From Rhizomucor pusillus (taxonomy: Eukaryota > Mucoromycota > Mucoromycetes > Mucorales > Lichtheimiaceae), in assembly GCA_900175165.2 (NCBI GenBank), contig FWWN02000658.1, positions 124,001 through 188,000 on the forward strand: a stretch of 64,000 nucleotides of DNA. Direction: 5' to 3'. The notes under the pieces are model-generated. The model saw only the letters and a program-made list of their open reading frames with translations, had not been told where the DNA came from and did no database searches. Of this stretch, positions 12,283-24,782 are shown in pieces. A program made the translations under genes and the position numbers. The number at the start of each line of letters is the position of its first letter. Within the stretch, counting starts at the first letter, position 1.

Positions 12283-15200
12283 ATGGAATTCGATTTTCAG
12301 GTATGCTTTGCCCTAAATATACATTCTGTGCTCTTCGTTATGCGTTGATACTTACGATCGGCGGTAGTGTGCTGTCAACAGCGTGCTAGAGTGGGGATCG
12401 CGCAACACGAATTTAAGTAGTGCCGAGTAAGCGATCTGCTTGGTCTCTGATTCGCCAATGTCATAAGTCCTAACCGATAGTACTTTACGTATAAGTCTCA
12501 CGAATGCACTCGAGAAACAGCTGGGAGACATATTGGAATATCATGGAAAGTGCTCGATAGAAGTCAAGCGTGCACTTGAGCGTGTCTTATTCCGCGCGTG
12601 GTACCGCCGCGAAGGTACGTATTACTGCCTGCTTTTTGTATTGGCTTGAATATATAAATATTCTTTCTTTTGATGTAGGATATGACAGTGACTTTGCAGT
12701 ATCGAGATACAAGCGCGGGTTGGAATGTGCCGAATTTGTACGGCTCACAAAGTATTTTGATCTCCAAGATTTCATAAAAATTCGACTCTATACGCATCCA
12801 GCCGAGGAGGCCGTAGTGATACTCGGTGATATCATGGATGCTGATGTATCTAGCGCATCTCAATATGTATTGCAGTACCTGAGGATATCAGGAGGCATCG
12901 TCAACGCCGATCTACGTGCGCAATCCTTGCAATATCTGGTGGATCACGATGCACTGAGGATGCATGGTAATTAAGGCAGTAAAACTCGAATTGGAATTAT
13001 ATGATTAATAAGTCTGTAATCATTAGATGATGGCATGATTCTGCAGACACTGGATCTTTTGCGAGAACAGCTATCAGCAATGAAAGACAAACATCAGCAA
13101 ACTGTGAAAAACGCATTGATCGATATCATTTCTGCCATTTTTACTTTGGCAGATCGCAAAGCATTGGAGTCTTGGCCGGTACAAGGCGTTCTGAGGGAGA
13201 TAATCAACGATGATATCTCTTGTTCTGTCCTTTCCGAATACATATCTTCCGATTCAACGCCGTTAATCGCAACAACAACGGAAAGACTTCACGTAGCAAC
13301 GGATAGAAGGTTTGCGATATCAACAGAAAATATGCTCATGATACTAAATTTATTCTGCCATTAGACCTGTGAAGTATCTCAGAGCGCAATGGAAGGAGAT
13401 CGCAACACATCTTTCGAGCGAAAAATCACTTTACATTCAACACACGCAAACCTTTGTAAAATTATACCATTATATCCAACGGCATACTGTACCTATACCA
13501 ACATTTACAGCCAGAGAAGCGAACAAATCCTCATATGTAACGATCAGCAACGATGCCTACCAGGCTACGATGAGCATTATTAACCGTAGGCAAGATGACA
13601 TTGAACTTATCAAGTGCAAACAACTGTGTCTTCAAAGCCTTTACGGACAATATCCTGGGTGGAAATCTATTTTTAAAGCCATGATCCAGTTTGCAGACCT
13701 TTGGATCGAGTAAGTCGTGTTATCTTGGCATATTACAGTTATAAGAATGCAATGTCAACCTTAATTTCGCCAGGGAATTCTCATTGCCGGAAGCGTCTGC
13801 CGAGTTTGCACGATTAATATACGAAGGACATCTTGAGAAAGAATATTTCCTATGCTTTCTGAAGATAGCGTTCGGCGCTCCTCCGATTAACGTACCCAGG
13901 AATAAAGCAAGTAACGGTCTTAAAAAAGACACGACTTGCATTGGAGCTAACTTTACTACCGTTTTCAAGACTGGCAAGATGTTTAGCTTTTTATTACGCA
14001 TAGCGCATTCGATGGAAGATGAGAACAGGCTCTTGGCTTTCAGAGATTACACATACAATACATTGTAAGAGCATCCAAGCGTGTGCGTACTTGTTATATA
14101 TTAATTGATGTTTTACATCTATCTTGTTAGAACGCAATCATGGACATATACATACGACCTGACCAGCCTCGTTCAAGAGAGTAAAATGGATGTACATAAA
14201 GAAATTACTAAAGTCTCCAACAAGTTTACAAGTGAACCCGATACCGATACTTTGGAGGAGGATGTACCTATGCCCGATCTAGCATCTACAGCGAAACATT
14301 TGATAGTGGTAAGTAGCTATTTATGCCTAGAATGCGATTTGCAAGGTTGTTTAACAAACTGTATTTGCAGTTGTCTATATTGTGTCCTTACGGCGTCGTT
14401 TACGAATTAGTGTCGCTTAGCTTGCAAAATCAAAAGCAAACGAACGCTATCGTATCTGTACTTGGACGACTTGGCAACCTTTGCCGGCTATCTGTACAGG
14501 TAGACAGTAAAACGAGCGCGTTGCTCAACGTCTGTTTGGAAGATGCCATCAACAGTATACCAGATGACTCGTTTGAGGACCAGATACTGAAAATCAAGAC
14601 GTTCGTAGCAAATGCGGTTCCATCCAAAGTATATATTTCTCTATTTGCACAATCAACTTGTCGGCATGATCTAATCCTTGTTGCTTTGATCCTAGGGCGA
14701 ACTGGAAGCGATCCCGCCTTTAGTGCTTCTCGGTGGAGAGTCTGACGAGTTTACGGAATCATTGGTGGATATTAACGATCTGGCAAAATATGCCGCGTCT
14801 TTGTTGGAGAGTTTCTGCAACCCATCATCGATGGAGGCTGACAGAGATCGTTTAAATGCAACATTGGCCCTCGAAATAATGGACGTGCTTTTATCAAGTA
14901 TACCAAGCAACGACTCTAGATCGTATTCGGAAATTGTGAACCTGGCGCTCGCTAAGTATCCATTGATGCCAACGAGGCCGTTAGTCGAGCTTCATTGTCG
15001 ATATATACGACTTTTAAGCCGACTCCAATGTCAGTACCGCCGAGAGAAACTTACAGGACGGGAACGTGAATTGACTATGCACCTGCGGGATTGTATAACT
15101 ACTATCCTTGAGCAGTATGTATACGAACCGTCATGTAGCAAGGTCTTGAGACGCACATTACTTGATATTTCCAGACTGGGTAAGTCTTCAAAGAATCGTG

Positions 15201-16682
15201 ATAAAAAATGAGTCTGTGGAGGAAAAGTGTTATTTATAGTTCATTGCAGAATGGCATGCAAATTTCATGTGGTATGGATTATATCAAGTTCTTCGGGACA
15301 GTGCAAGCAATGCTGAGCCACGCCTGCAGCCTCTACCAGTGCCTAAAGCAATGACGGATCTGGTCGGGACACTGGGTGGCAAGCTCCAAGTTGCTCCTGA
15401 TATTACTCAAAATGACGGATGGTTAGCACTAATTGAAGCTTGCGTACTGTCAAGTGATTTTACATCGACGTTGCTTCAGGTAAGAAAGGGATTTTTATGA
15501 TAGTATCGCGAGCCTCTATCTTAACATTTCTTAGGAGAAAGAGGAGTGGATATATAACTTGAGCCTGCTCTGGAAACATCCAAACGATGACGAGATCTTA
15601 GCGCCTTGCTTGCAAAAGGTGCTGCTTGGATTCAATTCCGAAAGAGATTACCGCACACTCGTAGTTGATTTTCTGAGTCAATTGTTTGATACCTATGAAA
15701 TCGCGGCTGATATCATTCGCAAATATCCGTATTCTGTCCCGGAGATGCATCATTTTGCCAGACTCTTGCGGGATCCAGGTAATATTTCTACAAAGAAGTT
15801 TTGGATGGTACCATCACAGTGATTTCTGATCTTGCTATCGTTTTCAGAGGCCAAGATATTCTTTCTTTGCCTGTACTCTCTGAGAATATTTAACCTGTCT
15901 TACGACGATCCGACACTCCAAATGCAATTTAAACTCTATCAAGCAAATATGATCGCCAAAACTTTACAGGTAGGTTGCATAACAGCGCCCTAGTATAACT
16001 TCTCGAACTCAAACAAGATAAACAATAGAACTGTCATGCTTGGACAGTAATTGATCATGAGCCTACATACTCAGCAAGGAGATTAAAAGAACTGGCACTC
16101 ACGAATAGTGTTGCAAAAGCGAACCTTGCACCTGGTTTCCACAATGAAGGACGCATGGACACTTCTCTTGAGGAAGAAACAACAACTACTCCAATCGCGG
16201 AGGAACTAAACTCGTTGGAGGATACAGGAGAGCAATCCTCTGCCACACGAATTGTGCATCTCTATTTCCCGTTTTACACGAACCAAAACACATCCCTCCG
16301 ATCGCTACACGTATTAGTGCTCTATTGCCTGCTATACATGTGCATCAAACTAGGTGTTGTGACGGACTCAATCCGGGTTCTGTTATTTCAAATTGTACAA
16401 GGACTCTGCGACGATCCAAAGCGTCGGCTGTTCCGAGAAGTAATACAGAACCAAACAAAGGTTCAAATGAGACTCTGGAATCAAGCCAAGGGACGCAAAG
16501 TGAAGGTCCACCTTCGACCTATCCTGAGTGAACAAGAAGCGGAGTGGATAGGACCACTGGTACAAAATCTGCCCGATGCGATGCAAGCCCACGCTCTCTA
16601 CACTAGTCTGGAACTCGATGATAATCCTCAACGACGGATTGAGAGGGAGCGGCGCGCTATATACTTGACCCCAAAGAAATAA
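12283..16682 (+). CDS. Large alpha-helical protein, about 1190 aa, unrecognised
   Basis: I do not recognise this family. Fourteen exons splice in frame with consistent phases: 12283-12300, 12368-12426, 12496-12614, 12679-12966, 13027-13309, 13365-13709, 13774-14064, 14131-14308, 14371-14628, 14696-15179, 15250-15479, 15535-15778, 15848-15969, 16029-16682. Total 1190 aa. The product looks all-helical and Leu/Ile-rich, like a HEAT/ARM-type scaffold, with no signal peptide, membrane span or catalytic motif. An acidic low-complexity stretch precedes the final helices. The C-terminus is basic and charged (FREVIQNQTKVQMRLWNQAK; RRIERERRAIYLTPKK). The first exon encodes only MEFDFQ, so the 5' end is the least certain part. 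A large nuclear or vesicle-coat scaffold would fit, but nothing in the sequence decides this. Confidence 0.7.
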
Positions 16683-16769
16683 ACAATGCAAAAAGCGATG
16701 AAACTGCTGATTATATATGCATAAGATTTATAAATATCTTCTTCTTTACAACGGCACTTTTCTGTTCTA

Positions 16770-17904
16770 CTACTGCTGAAACGTATAGTGTAAATTATCG
16801 CTGTAGGTATCTTCAGGAAGCTGTTCGACTTTAAACGGCTGAGGCTGTTGCTGCATGATGTGCTCGACAGGCTGGCTATGGTACATGGATGGTGAGGCTG
16901 CGGTCGGGCTATAGTATTCATTTGGGACGGGACTTGGCGGTAACGGGGTGTTCACGGCAGCGTCGAAATCGTGACGAGATTGAGCCTGTTGAAGAATATC
17001 GGGGGTAGTGATAAACACTTGAGGATTTCCACCACCGGCGCCGCTTGTATCTGCTGCTGCTGCCGTCGGCGTCAAGTTTGGCTGCTGGTTTTGATGAACA
17101 CCTTGTTGGTACTGCAGAAGTTTTCGTATCCCAATTTGAATCTGCATCTGGTTCCTCTTTAATTCTTCGAAACCTTGCAGCAAGTTTGAAAAGTTCTGCT
17201 GCAGAACTTGAAATTTCTGCTGCATCTGCGCCTGTGCGGCCTGCATAGCTGCAAATGTGGACTGCATGTCGCCTGTCTCTCGCCGAAGCGCATCGGAATC
17301 TACGGATTTCCGCTTGATCTCTGGAAGCAAGTCTCGACGATCGCGACGGAATTGGGGATGCTGGAACTCCCATATCTCGTCCTCGTCCGTCCCGCGTTTG
17401 CCCCGAGGAGACTTGTTGACTTTGCGGAATCCATACCTTTTTTATCATCAATTAGAAATGTAATAGCAAGAAGTAATTACAAAAAGATCAAACTTACATG
17501 TTGAGCTGCCGAACAAAGCTAGCAAAATTGTCGTGTTTAAAGTACTCGGGAAGTACATTCTGGGCAAAAAGTCTAGCGCTGGTGATGACAAACGACGTTC
17601 CGTTGGGTCCCCATGCGATTAAATGCGCGTAACGCGAGTCATCGTTCACAATATTGTACAGTTTGTTGATAAAGTTGCTCACGTTCTTCTGCCGTCGTTC
17701 GATGAATGGCGGTGCATTGAGAAACCCTCCTCCCTCTTGAGGCGATATCGACAACGATGACAGCGGTGGAGAGATAGGCGATGATCCGGACGAAGATACA
17801 CTCTGTGGAGACACTGCAATTGGCTGCTGCTGCTGCTGCTGGAAACCATTGTAGGCGTCCATCACCAGGAACGATATATTGTGAGATGCTGGAATATCCA
17901 TCAT
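16770..17904 (-). CDS. Heat-shock-factor-type transcription factor
   Basis: Sequence-specific DNA-binding regulator of the HSF/Mga1/Sfl1/Skn7 group. Two exons (17904-17498, 17436-16770) give 357 aa. After a Gln- and Ser/Pro-rich N-terminus, the HSF domain runs from about residue 75 (NVSNFINKLYNIVND) through FVITSARLFAQNVLPEYFKH and FASFVRQLNMYGFRKVN, with the intron splitting the MYGF motif at a position common in HSF genes. A coiled coil rich in Gln follows (MQQKFQVLQQNFSNLLQGFE) and probably drives oligomerisation. The rest is Pro/Gln/Ser-rich. No response-regulator receiver domain is present, so it is not a full Skn7. The codon before the ATG at 17904 is TTG. Confidence 0.88.
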
Positions 17905-18523
17905 CAAAAATTATTTGTTTTCTAGACCGTAATAAAGGAGAAGTGATGGATTCAGCAGAAAGAAGGAAAAAATGGGCTGATGCTGGCATAAGTGGGAGGG
18001 GTTTGCAACACACGGATGTCACTGTGCCAATTGGCTGCGTTTCACAGTGCTTTGACCGCCTTTTGCTGCCCGCCGAATACCAAAAACAGGCAAATACCCG
18101 TAACCGTTCCTTTTTCTCCGGATAGAATTCGTATCTTACGTAGCTGACATCAATCGCATATCTTGCGCAGCACCCTGGACCCTCCTAAACAATTACAGCA
18201 TCTTTTTGCGTAGCTAGTGCGGGCCTTGGATTCTTGAAGAAGAAATTAAGAAGGCTTCATTTGACAATACTCTCGTTATATCCATTAATGAAACATATAT
18301 CTATTCTTCCATGTTTTTCTATTTTCCCATTCGCGTAGCTTTCTTTACAAATAATATAGCCTACTGGCAGGGACATATTGTATTATTGGGATGCTGGCAG
18401 TAGTGGGCAACGACAATGAATGTCGGGAAGAAAATTTGCGGAGCTGAAAATTTGTGTTTTGGTTGTCAAGGTCTCGTCCACTTTGGCACTTTGGTTTTCA
18501 CAATCTCGAAAAGACAAAAAACG
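17905..18523. other. Divergent promoter region, HSF factor / uS14m
   Basis: About 620 bases between two genes transcribed away from each other. It holds both 5' regions. No credible ORF or RNA gene was seen. Confidence 0.5.
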
Positions 18524-18823
18524 ATGCGCATTCGTATCCTCCGTGATTTGAAAGCTCGCCAGCTTCTTGCCGACAACGAAGTTACTCGCCAAGCTTACCG
18601 CTACATTACCCGCAACGAGACTTTGCCTGCGCGTGTCCGCCACCAGGCACAACTCGCTCTCAACAGCATGCCAAAGCAATCATCGCCTGCCTACATTCAC
18701 AATCGCTGCGCGCTTACCGGCCACGGACGAGGTATCATTCGAGAATTCAAGTTGTGCCGAACGCAATTCCGATTAAAGGCTCTCAATGGCGAGCTTCCTG
18801 GTGTCAAGAAGGCCTCGTGGTAG
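18524..18823 (+). CDS. Mitochondrial small ribosomal subunit protein uS14m
   Basis: Ninety-nine residues, intronless, matching the length of Mrp2/MRPS14, a component of the 3' head of the mitochondrial small subunit. Motifs are LPARVRHQAQLALNSMP, the RCALTGHGRGIIREF block typical of bacterial/organellar uS14, and the terminal GVKKASW. It lacks the zinc-binding Cys set of some S14 forms. The start is placed at the ATG at 18524 (MRIRILRDLKARQLL); an in-frame ATG at 18416 would add 36 residues that do not resemble the family. Confidence 0.92.
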   Translation: MRIRILRDLKARQLLADNEVTRQAYRYITRNETLPARVRHQAQLALNSMPKQSSPAYIHNRCALTGHGRGIIREFKLCRTQFRLKALNGELPGVKKASW

Positions 18824-18962
18824 AAGAAGAACGCAAAAGAATTGCGCATGTACATGTACATAGATATATATTACCCTCCTCTTCGTTTCGCACCCGCAGA
18901 CGCACCCACTTCATTTGATGTCTGTTGAATGTCAAGTTTTCCTTTTTTGGTCATTACAATCA

Positions 18963-20231
18963 CTAAACGCTCAAACATTTACGTTCAAGGGCACACATGG
19001 GACAATCGGGGTCGTTGCTGCTGTTGTTACGAAACTGGTGCGGCAACGTCACCTTCACTTGCTCCGAGTATTTGCCATCCACCAGCACCAATGCAGTATC
19101 GACTGCGACATCCCGGATGAATATACTGCGCAACTGGACGACAATGTCTGTGCGTTCGCCTGGAGAGACGCTGCCTTGTCCATTGTTGCTAAATTTGAGT
19201 CGACCGTGGGCACTGAATAACGAATAAGTACATGGATGTTTTGTGCTGTAGTTCTGAATACTGAACGTCGCTGTTGCTTTACCGGATATCTTGTCCGGTT
19301 TCAGTTCGATATGCTTGGGCTCAACAGAATATAGTAACTGCTGCGGTTCTTCAGTTGATCTCTGGGATTGCGTTGTTGCAGTGCTCTGCCGGGCAGAAGG
19401 TATTTCTTTTTGGGAATTATGGTGAAAGTAGGAGGAAATGGTGGTGGATGATTTACTGTTGGAATGCCGTGGTTGAGATAGAGAATGAATCAGATCCATA
19501 TTGATGTCAAGGTCGTGATGGGAAAGTCGTAAAGGCAGTGCTTTCTATGAGTACCTCTATTGTTAGTTCTGATCTTTTTTCAGACAAATATTCTGCATTT
19601 CTCTACTTGCAAAAGTTTGCCATAATGGGTCAGATATCAAATCTCTCTTGCTTGTTCTCCGTTTTTCTTTACGTCGTTGCTGCAGTGAAGGTGAAGTCGG
19701 TGAAGGCTGTCAAGCAGCAAGTGAGGAAATTTACATGCTTCAAACTGAATGATAAGTTATACTTATACACACCTGTCGCTGTTGATCTGTCCATAATTCA
19801 TTGAAAGATTCTAAAGGTAATGACCTAGCTCCAAAGTATTGGCCTGGAGACACTACGCGTTCTGGTAGTGACTCTCCGGTTTCTTCTGCTTCTTCATCAT
19901 CGTCCTCTACGTCCCGGCCAGAAACCAGGCTTTCTCGAGAAGCATGCTGGTGCCGATGCTGCTGATCCTCCAGTTCCTCGTTGGATACCATGGAGAGATG
20001 CTCAAGAGCACGTAGAAGATCACCATCGCCGCTGTTGGTTCGTACGCTCTCGCTCGAAAAGGCGTCCTTTGCTGCAAGTGTATCGGCCACATACTGCCGA
20101 AACTCTGCATTCACAGATTCTTCGAGATGATCGAGATCCTTGTACAGATTGCTTTTGGCTGTTGCTGATCGAGTTAATAGTGGCAAAGGATCGAGCGACG
20201 GTTTCGTTCTTGATACTGGACTGTGTGGCAT
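18963..20231 (-). CDS. MSP (PapD-like) domain protein, model partly uncertain
   Basis: The 3' part (19499-18963) encodes an MSP-type immunoglobulin fold: EPKHIELKPDKISGKATATF, then QNYSTKHPCTYSLFS, and a GSVSPGERTDIVVQL strand. MSP domains dock FFAT-type ligands in VAP proteins, but no C-terminal membrane anchor follows. The 5' part (20231-19773) is a hydrophilic region ending SFNELWTDQQRQ, joined at 19679 to a basic exon (QRRKEKRRTSKRDLISDP). How this basic exon joins the MSP exon is unresolved: several GT donors share the right phase with acceptors near 19540, and in-frame LRLSHHDLDIN precedes the first Met of the MSP exon, which argues for one gene. Two separate genes remain possible. Confidence 0.55.
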
Positions 20232-21154
20232 GTTCACCCACTACCCCTACAGGCGCGCAGACGCGTTTTTGCTGCTATGCAAAGAACTGGAAAAATTATT
20301 ATCAGGAAAAGGAATTTTAACCATCTTGACAATGTTATCTATCTGGATACATATTCTTTTCTTCTCCAATAAATATTGGTGGGTGGAACAGGATAGCATT
20401 CGATATGCATATTGAATGGAACCGCGCAGATAACGATATCTTTGTTCGGGTTCAATGCAGAAAGGCACTGTACTGCTGGGTACACGAATTATTTGCCTTG
20501 GAGTTTATCATGCAAGTTAATTGACATCTCCAAGCCTGAGAATGGCAATCTATGCATCCTGACGACAGTGCAAACCTTTGCAATTTTATTCAAGGTGTTT
20601 TTCCACGGAGTCCGTAGTAAGTGATATCATATTCATCCCTTCTTATCGTAATTTTTCAAGTACGTACTTCATTTATGCAAGGCACACCTTCGATCCATGG
20701 GGAATGAGCAGAAAGTTTTGGTGTAATGTGACATCATATCATGAGATTTTTCAGTGTTTGTACATACAATCTGTCAAACAAGGTTTCGTCGTCAGGTTTC
20801 CCATCGGAACTTTACATGATCGATCAGCTCTTAAGAGTTGAGTACATAAGCGTTATGTGTAAATGGCATAACAAAAGACAGTTACACATCACACTGAATA
20901 TGCTCCTTACTAACCTAGCATACTCTGGATAGATATCTACATACTGAATGCCTATGTAAGCAGTATCGCATTACGTTTAGGATATCGTTAGTATTCAACG
21001 ATGTGCATCTAAACACTGTAATACTCGATATGCCATCACAGCAGCAGCCGAAACGTAACTGAGTTCCGGGTCGGATTGTCCTTTTGAGCGGTTTTCCAGA
21101 CCAGCAATTTCTGCCAGCTTAGAATTCTGTGTTGTGTGCGTGTGTGTGAAAGAA
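20232..21154. other. Intergenic, 0.9 kb between divergent genes
   Basis: AT-rich with only short frames lacking domains. It must hold the promoters of the MSP-domain gene and the oligopeptidase. Nothing else could be identified. Confidence 0.5.
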
Positions 21155-24095
21155 ATGTTTAGAGCAGCAGCAGCAGCAACAACCAGGGGTGCCCGTCGCA
21201 CAGATTTACACAGAGGTGTCACGGCAATGACCGTACGCGCCGCGTCTACCCGAGTGCGTCCAGCGACTATCCTGTCTCGAGCAGCAGGACCATCCAGGAG
21301 AATGACATTTGCTGGCGATCGTCTTGGTGTCATTACCAGGCACCTGGCGACCGTGACCGATGCAAGCTACAAGCAATCTGCTTTTGTTCAATGGAAGCTC
21401 TTCCCCGATTTCCAAAAGGCATTGACGCAGTGCCAGCCTGGTCAGGCTGTACCTGTCTTTGAGCAATTGCTAGACGCTGCACAAGCAAAGTTTTTGGATA
21501 TGGAAAAGCATTTTGAGCCTACTTGGGACGGAACAATTGGTAAATGTACGTAAGCAAAATGTTTATTTACATCTTGTCTCTGCATAGTAGTATATTCTTA
21601 AAGATAATGGTTGGTTTCTGACGCGATGTTGTATTTTACATTGCAGTGGCAGAACTCGAGGAAGAAATCTCTCGAGCCTTTGGGATTCTTTCCCATTTGA
21701 ATGGCGTAAAGAACTCGTCTGAACTGCGAGAGACTATTGAAAAGATCCAGGCAAGCATTACATATACATGTGCGTAGATTGTATAGTGGCGCTAACCGCA
21801 AAATCGTGAAATGCAGCCCAAATTCGTAAAGCTGAGCTTGTTGATGAATCAATCGGTACCAAAGTACAAGGCATTGGAAGCTCTCAAAAACTCGGATGAA
21901 TGGAACAAGCTGGACAGCGTTCAGAAACGGATCGTTGACAAGGCTCTTCGAGCTATGAAGAATGCCGGTATTGCATTCCCTGAGGATTCAGCTGAAAAGA
22001 AACGGTTCAATGAAATCTCGGAACGCCTATCACAACTCTCCTTGGCCTTCAACAACAACGTCCTCGATGCTACCAAGGCATTCAAGCACGTCGTCACTGA
22101 TAAGTCTGAATTGCAAGGATGCTCTGAGACGTTTCTGGAAACTTTGCGCAAGAACGGAGAGCGCCTTGGCGTCAAGGAGGGATATTGCATCACACTTGAT
22201 TTTCCTATTTACGGTCCGTTCATGATGAATTGCAGCAATCGAGAATTGCGGGAGAAGGTTCGGTGATCCGTTGCTAAACAAACTTTATCGGTTTCGGCAC
22301 TAAACGAATCCTTTGGAAATGCGGGGAAATAGATCTACAGGGCCAACATCACAAAGGCATCTGAAGGATCACTAAACAACGAACCTATAATCAACGAAAT
22401 ACTCGGCCTTCGTCAAGAAAAAGCACAGTTGCTAGGGTATGGCTCTCACGCCGATCTGTCGCTTTCTGTAAAGATGGCCGAGACGTTACCTGCTGCCGAG
22501 GAATTGATCGACACTTTGTTTGAATCTTCCATTGAGCATGCAAAGCAGGAATTGCAGAGTTTGACCGATTTCGCAGCCAAGGAGCTCAACCATCCGACGC
22601 CGCTGGCTCCTTGGGACGTGACATATGTGTCAGAGCAGTATCGTAAATTTCTGTTCAAGTATGACGAAGAAACGATTTCGCAATACTTTGCATTTCCCAA
22701 GGTGCTCCAGGGCCTCTTTGACGTTACAAACGAGGTGCTTGGTATCCAAGTGCAGGAATTGAGTCCTTTGGAAATGAAAGAGATGAATATCACCACATGG
22801 CATGAGGATGTCAAGGTCTTCAAGGTATCCGAGAACGGCGAGACTAAGGCATACTTTTACGGTGACTTTTACGTGCGTCCATCCGAGAAACGAAGCGGTG
22901 CCTGGATGGATACCGTGACGACACGAACCCGGCATGCGGATGGCCAAGTGACGCTACCTGTGGGTGAGTTACCGGCTCCAAAGGGAACAAATGTTCGCGC
23001 GGAATATTCCTAACTGGTTAACGACATATCTTCTCAATAGCATACCTTATTTGCAACCAACCGATCCCGCAGTCAGCCGTTGAACCATCATTGATGAAGT
23101 TTAGAGATGTCGAAACTCTGTTCCACGAGTTTGGTCATTGCTTGCAGCATGTGAGTTAATCCCCTGAGCACCTGGCCCCCCCCCACCCGGGTGGTGCACA
23201 GTCCACCTGTCACTTGAGACTGATTGATTTCTTGTTAGATGATGACCCGGGTAGAGTACCCGGACGCGTCCGGAATCAACGGCATTGAGTGGGACTTTGT
23301 AGAGGTAAGGTTTTGATGTGGGGTACATTCAGAACGTTCTTTACTGAATATGGTATTTGCGAAACCAACAAACAATGCAGGTGGCATCGCAGTTTATGGA
23401 AAACTTTTGCAGCGAGCCAGAATGGCTCCGTCGCTTATCAGGCCACTACAAGACCGGGGAAGCGATGCCAGAGGACATGATCAATGCGCTAGTGAACAGT
23501 CGCAAGTTTTTGAGTGGCATGGCGATGCTTCGACAGGTAAAGTAGGAGGAGTAGTGGCGAGAGCAGCAGCAGCAGCAAACGTCACTATTTGCTGTACAAA
23601 CAGATCGATCAGCGAGCCACTGACATTCTTGCCATAGTTACACTTTGCCAAAGTCGATCTTGCACTTCACTCGAACCAGCTAAAGGCTGGACAATCGGTG
23701 TTTGATGTGGATGCTGAAATTGCAAAGAAGACCACGTTGGTACCTCGATTACCGGAGGATCGGTTCCTATGCAGCTTCAGCCATATCTTTGGAGGTGGCT
23801 ACAGCGCTGGATATTACAGGTAACGAGCGGGTGCAAACTCAACCAATATGTGTTTCTCTGGCTCACATGAGAGCTCCATAGTTACAAATGGTCCGAGACC
23901 TACTCTGCCGATGCCTATGCGGCGTTTGAGGAAACCTCGGCGAAATCACAAATAGGAAAACGGTACCGTGACACTATCTTGGCTCTGGGTGGCGGAACCG
24001 CGCCGAAGGAAGTTTGGAAGCAATTTCGCGGCAGGTCGAATGTTGATACGACTGCGTTGTTGCGGCATTCTGGCTTGTTAGATCGAGCATCGTAA
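21155..24095 (+). CDS. Mitochondrial M3 oligopeptidase (OpdA/organellar type), frameshifted
   Basis: Zinc metallopeptidase that cuts short peptides, for example degraded presequences, in the matrix. Nine exons: 21155-21545, 21647-21750, 21817-22257, 22333-22963, 23041-23151, 23239-23304, 23381-23536, 23638-23819, 23882-24095; about 764 aa after allowing for one extra base. The zinc site HEFGH is in exon 5, and the third ligand lies in [15 protein letters not shown] of exons 6-7. The N-terminus is long, Arg/Ala-rich and presequence-like. Intron 2 (21751-21816) has a GC donor. Intron 3 uses a weak GTTCGG donor. In exon 5, four Ts at 23100-23103 put a TAG in frame just before the zinc motif, where the family alignment needs three. 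As written, the ORF is broken; sequencing error is the simplest reason. Confidence 0.82.
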
Positions 24096-24782
24096 AAGAC
24101 GCTATCATAGATTGACGCCATTATTACCATTACATTTTTCTTTTTTTGAAAACCCTACCGCGTGTCTCCGGAAGTAGTCCGGTTGGTGAAACTGCAATGA
24201 GAAAAAAGTTACAAAAGGGACATTTCCTGTCATCTTTTTCTTCCCCTGTTGTCAGCCAGATGATCACCGCGCTGTATTCAATACCACTCAAATACATATC
24301 CGGGATAGGATTCTGCCCGAGAAAAAGGATGAGCGACTGGTGATCTCACGTGAAAAGTCGAGTAGCTATACTCTGAAAAGTATTCATTTTAAGCTTCTTG
24401 TATTTACTCGCGTACTTTCCATTCTTGTTATTTCATCCTTAGCAAACAAAGGATGTGATGTTATAAAAAATGTGGTGGCTGTTTTCGTACAATCAATGGG
24501 GACACTTCAGGTCTCAGTTTGCTGATCTCTTTGCATTATCTCCTTTGTTTTTTGTGATCACAATAATAACTTGTGTGCGCACACACGCACACAAAAACGA
24601 CGCGCGCTCTGTCTCCTGCTATATAAAGTCACATACATAGGCCCATTCTTCCTTCTCTTTCTCTCTCTCTCTCTCTTCCAAACTTTTTTGCTTTCGTTTT
24701 TTCTGACTGGATTCTTGTGCTCTCTTTGTCTTTCTCCCTCACCTTCTCTTTCTCTCTTGTTCATTTGCTTTTTGCTATCGCT
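24096..24782. other. Intergenic, oligopeptidase 3' end and C2H2 promoter
   Basis: Contains a TATAAAG element near 24622 and a long pyrimidine tract directly upstream of the C2H2 gene, both typical of a strong fungal promoter. No other gene seen. Confidence 0.5.
24652..24680 (+). repeat. CT-rich microsatellite in the C2H2 gene leader
   Basis: A (CT)n run at 24661-24675 flanked by further T/C blocks, about 100-130 bases upstream of the ATG at 24783. It probably lies in the promoter or 5' UTR. Confidence 0.7.
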
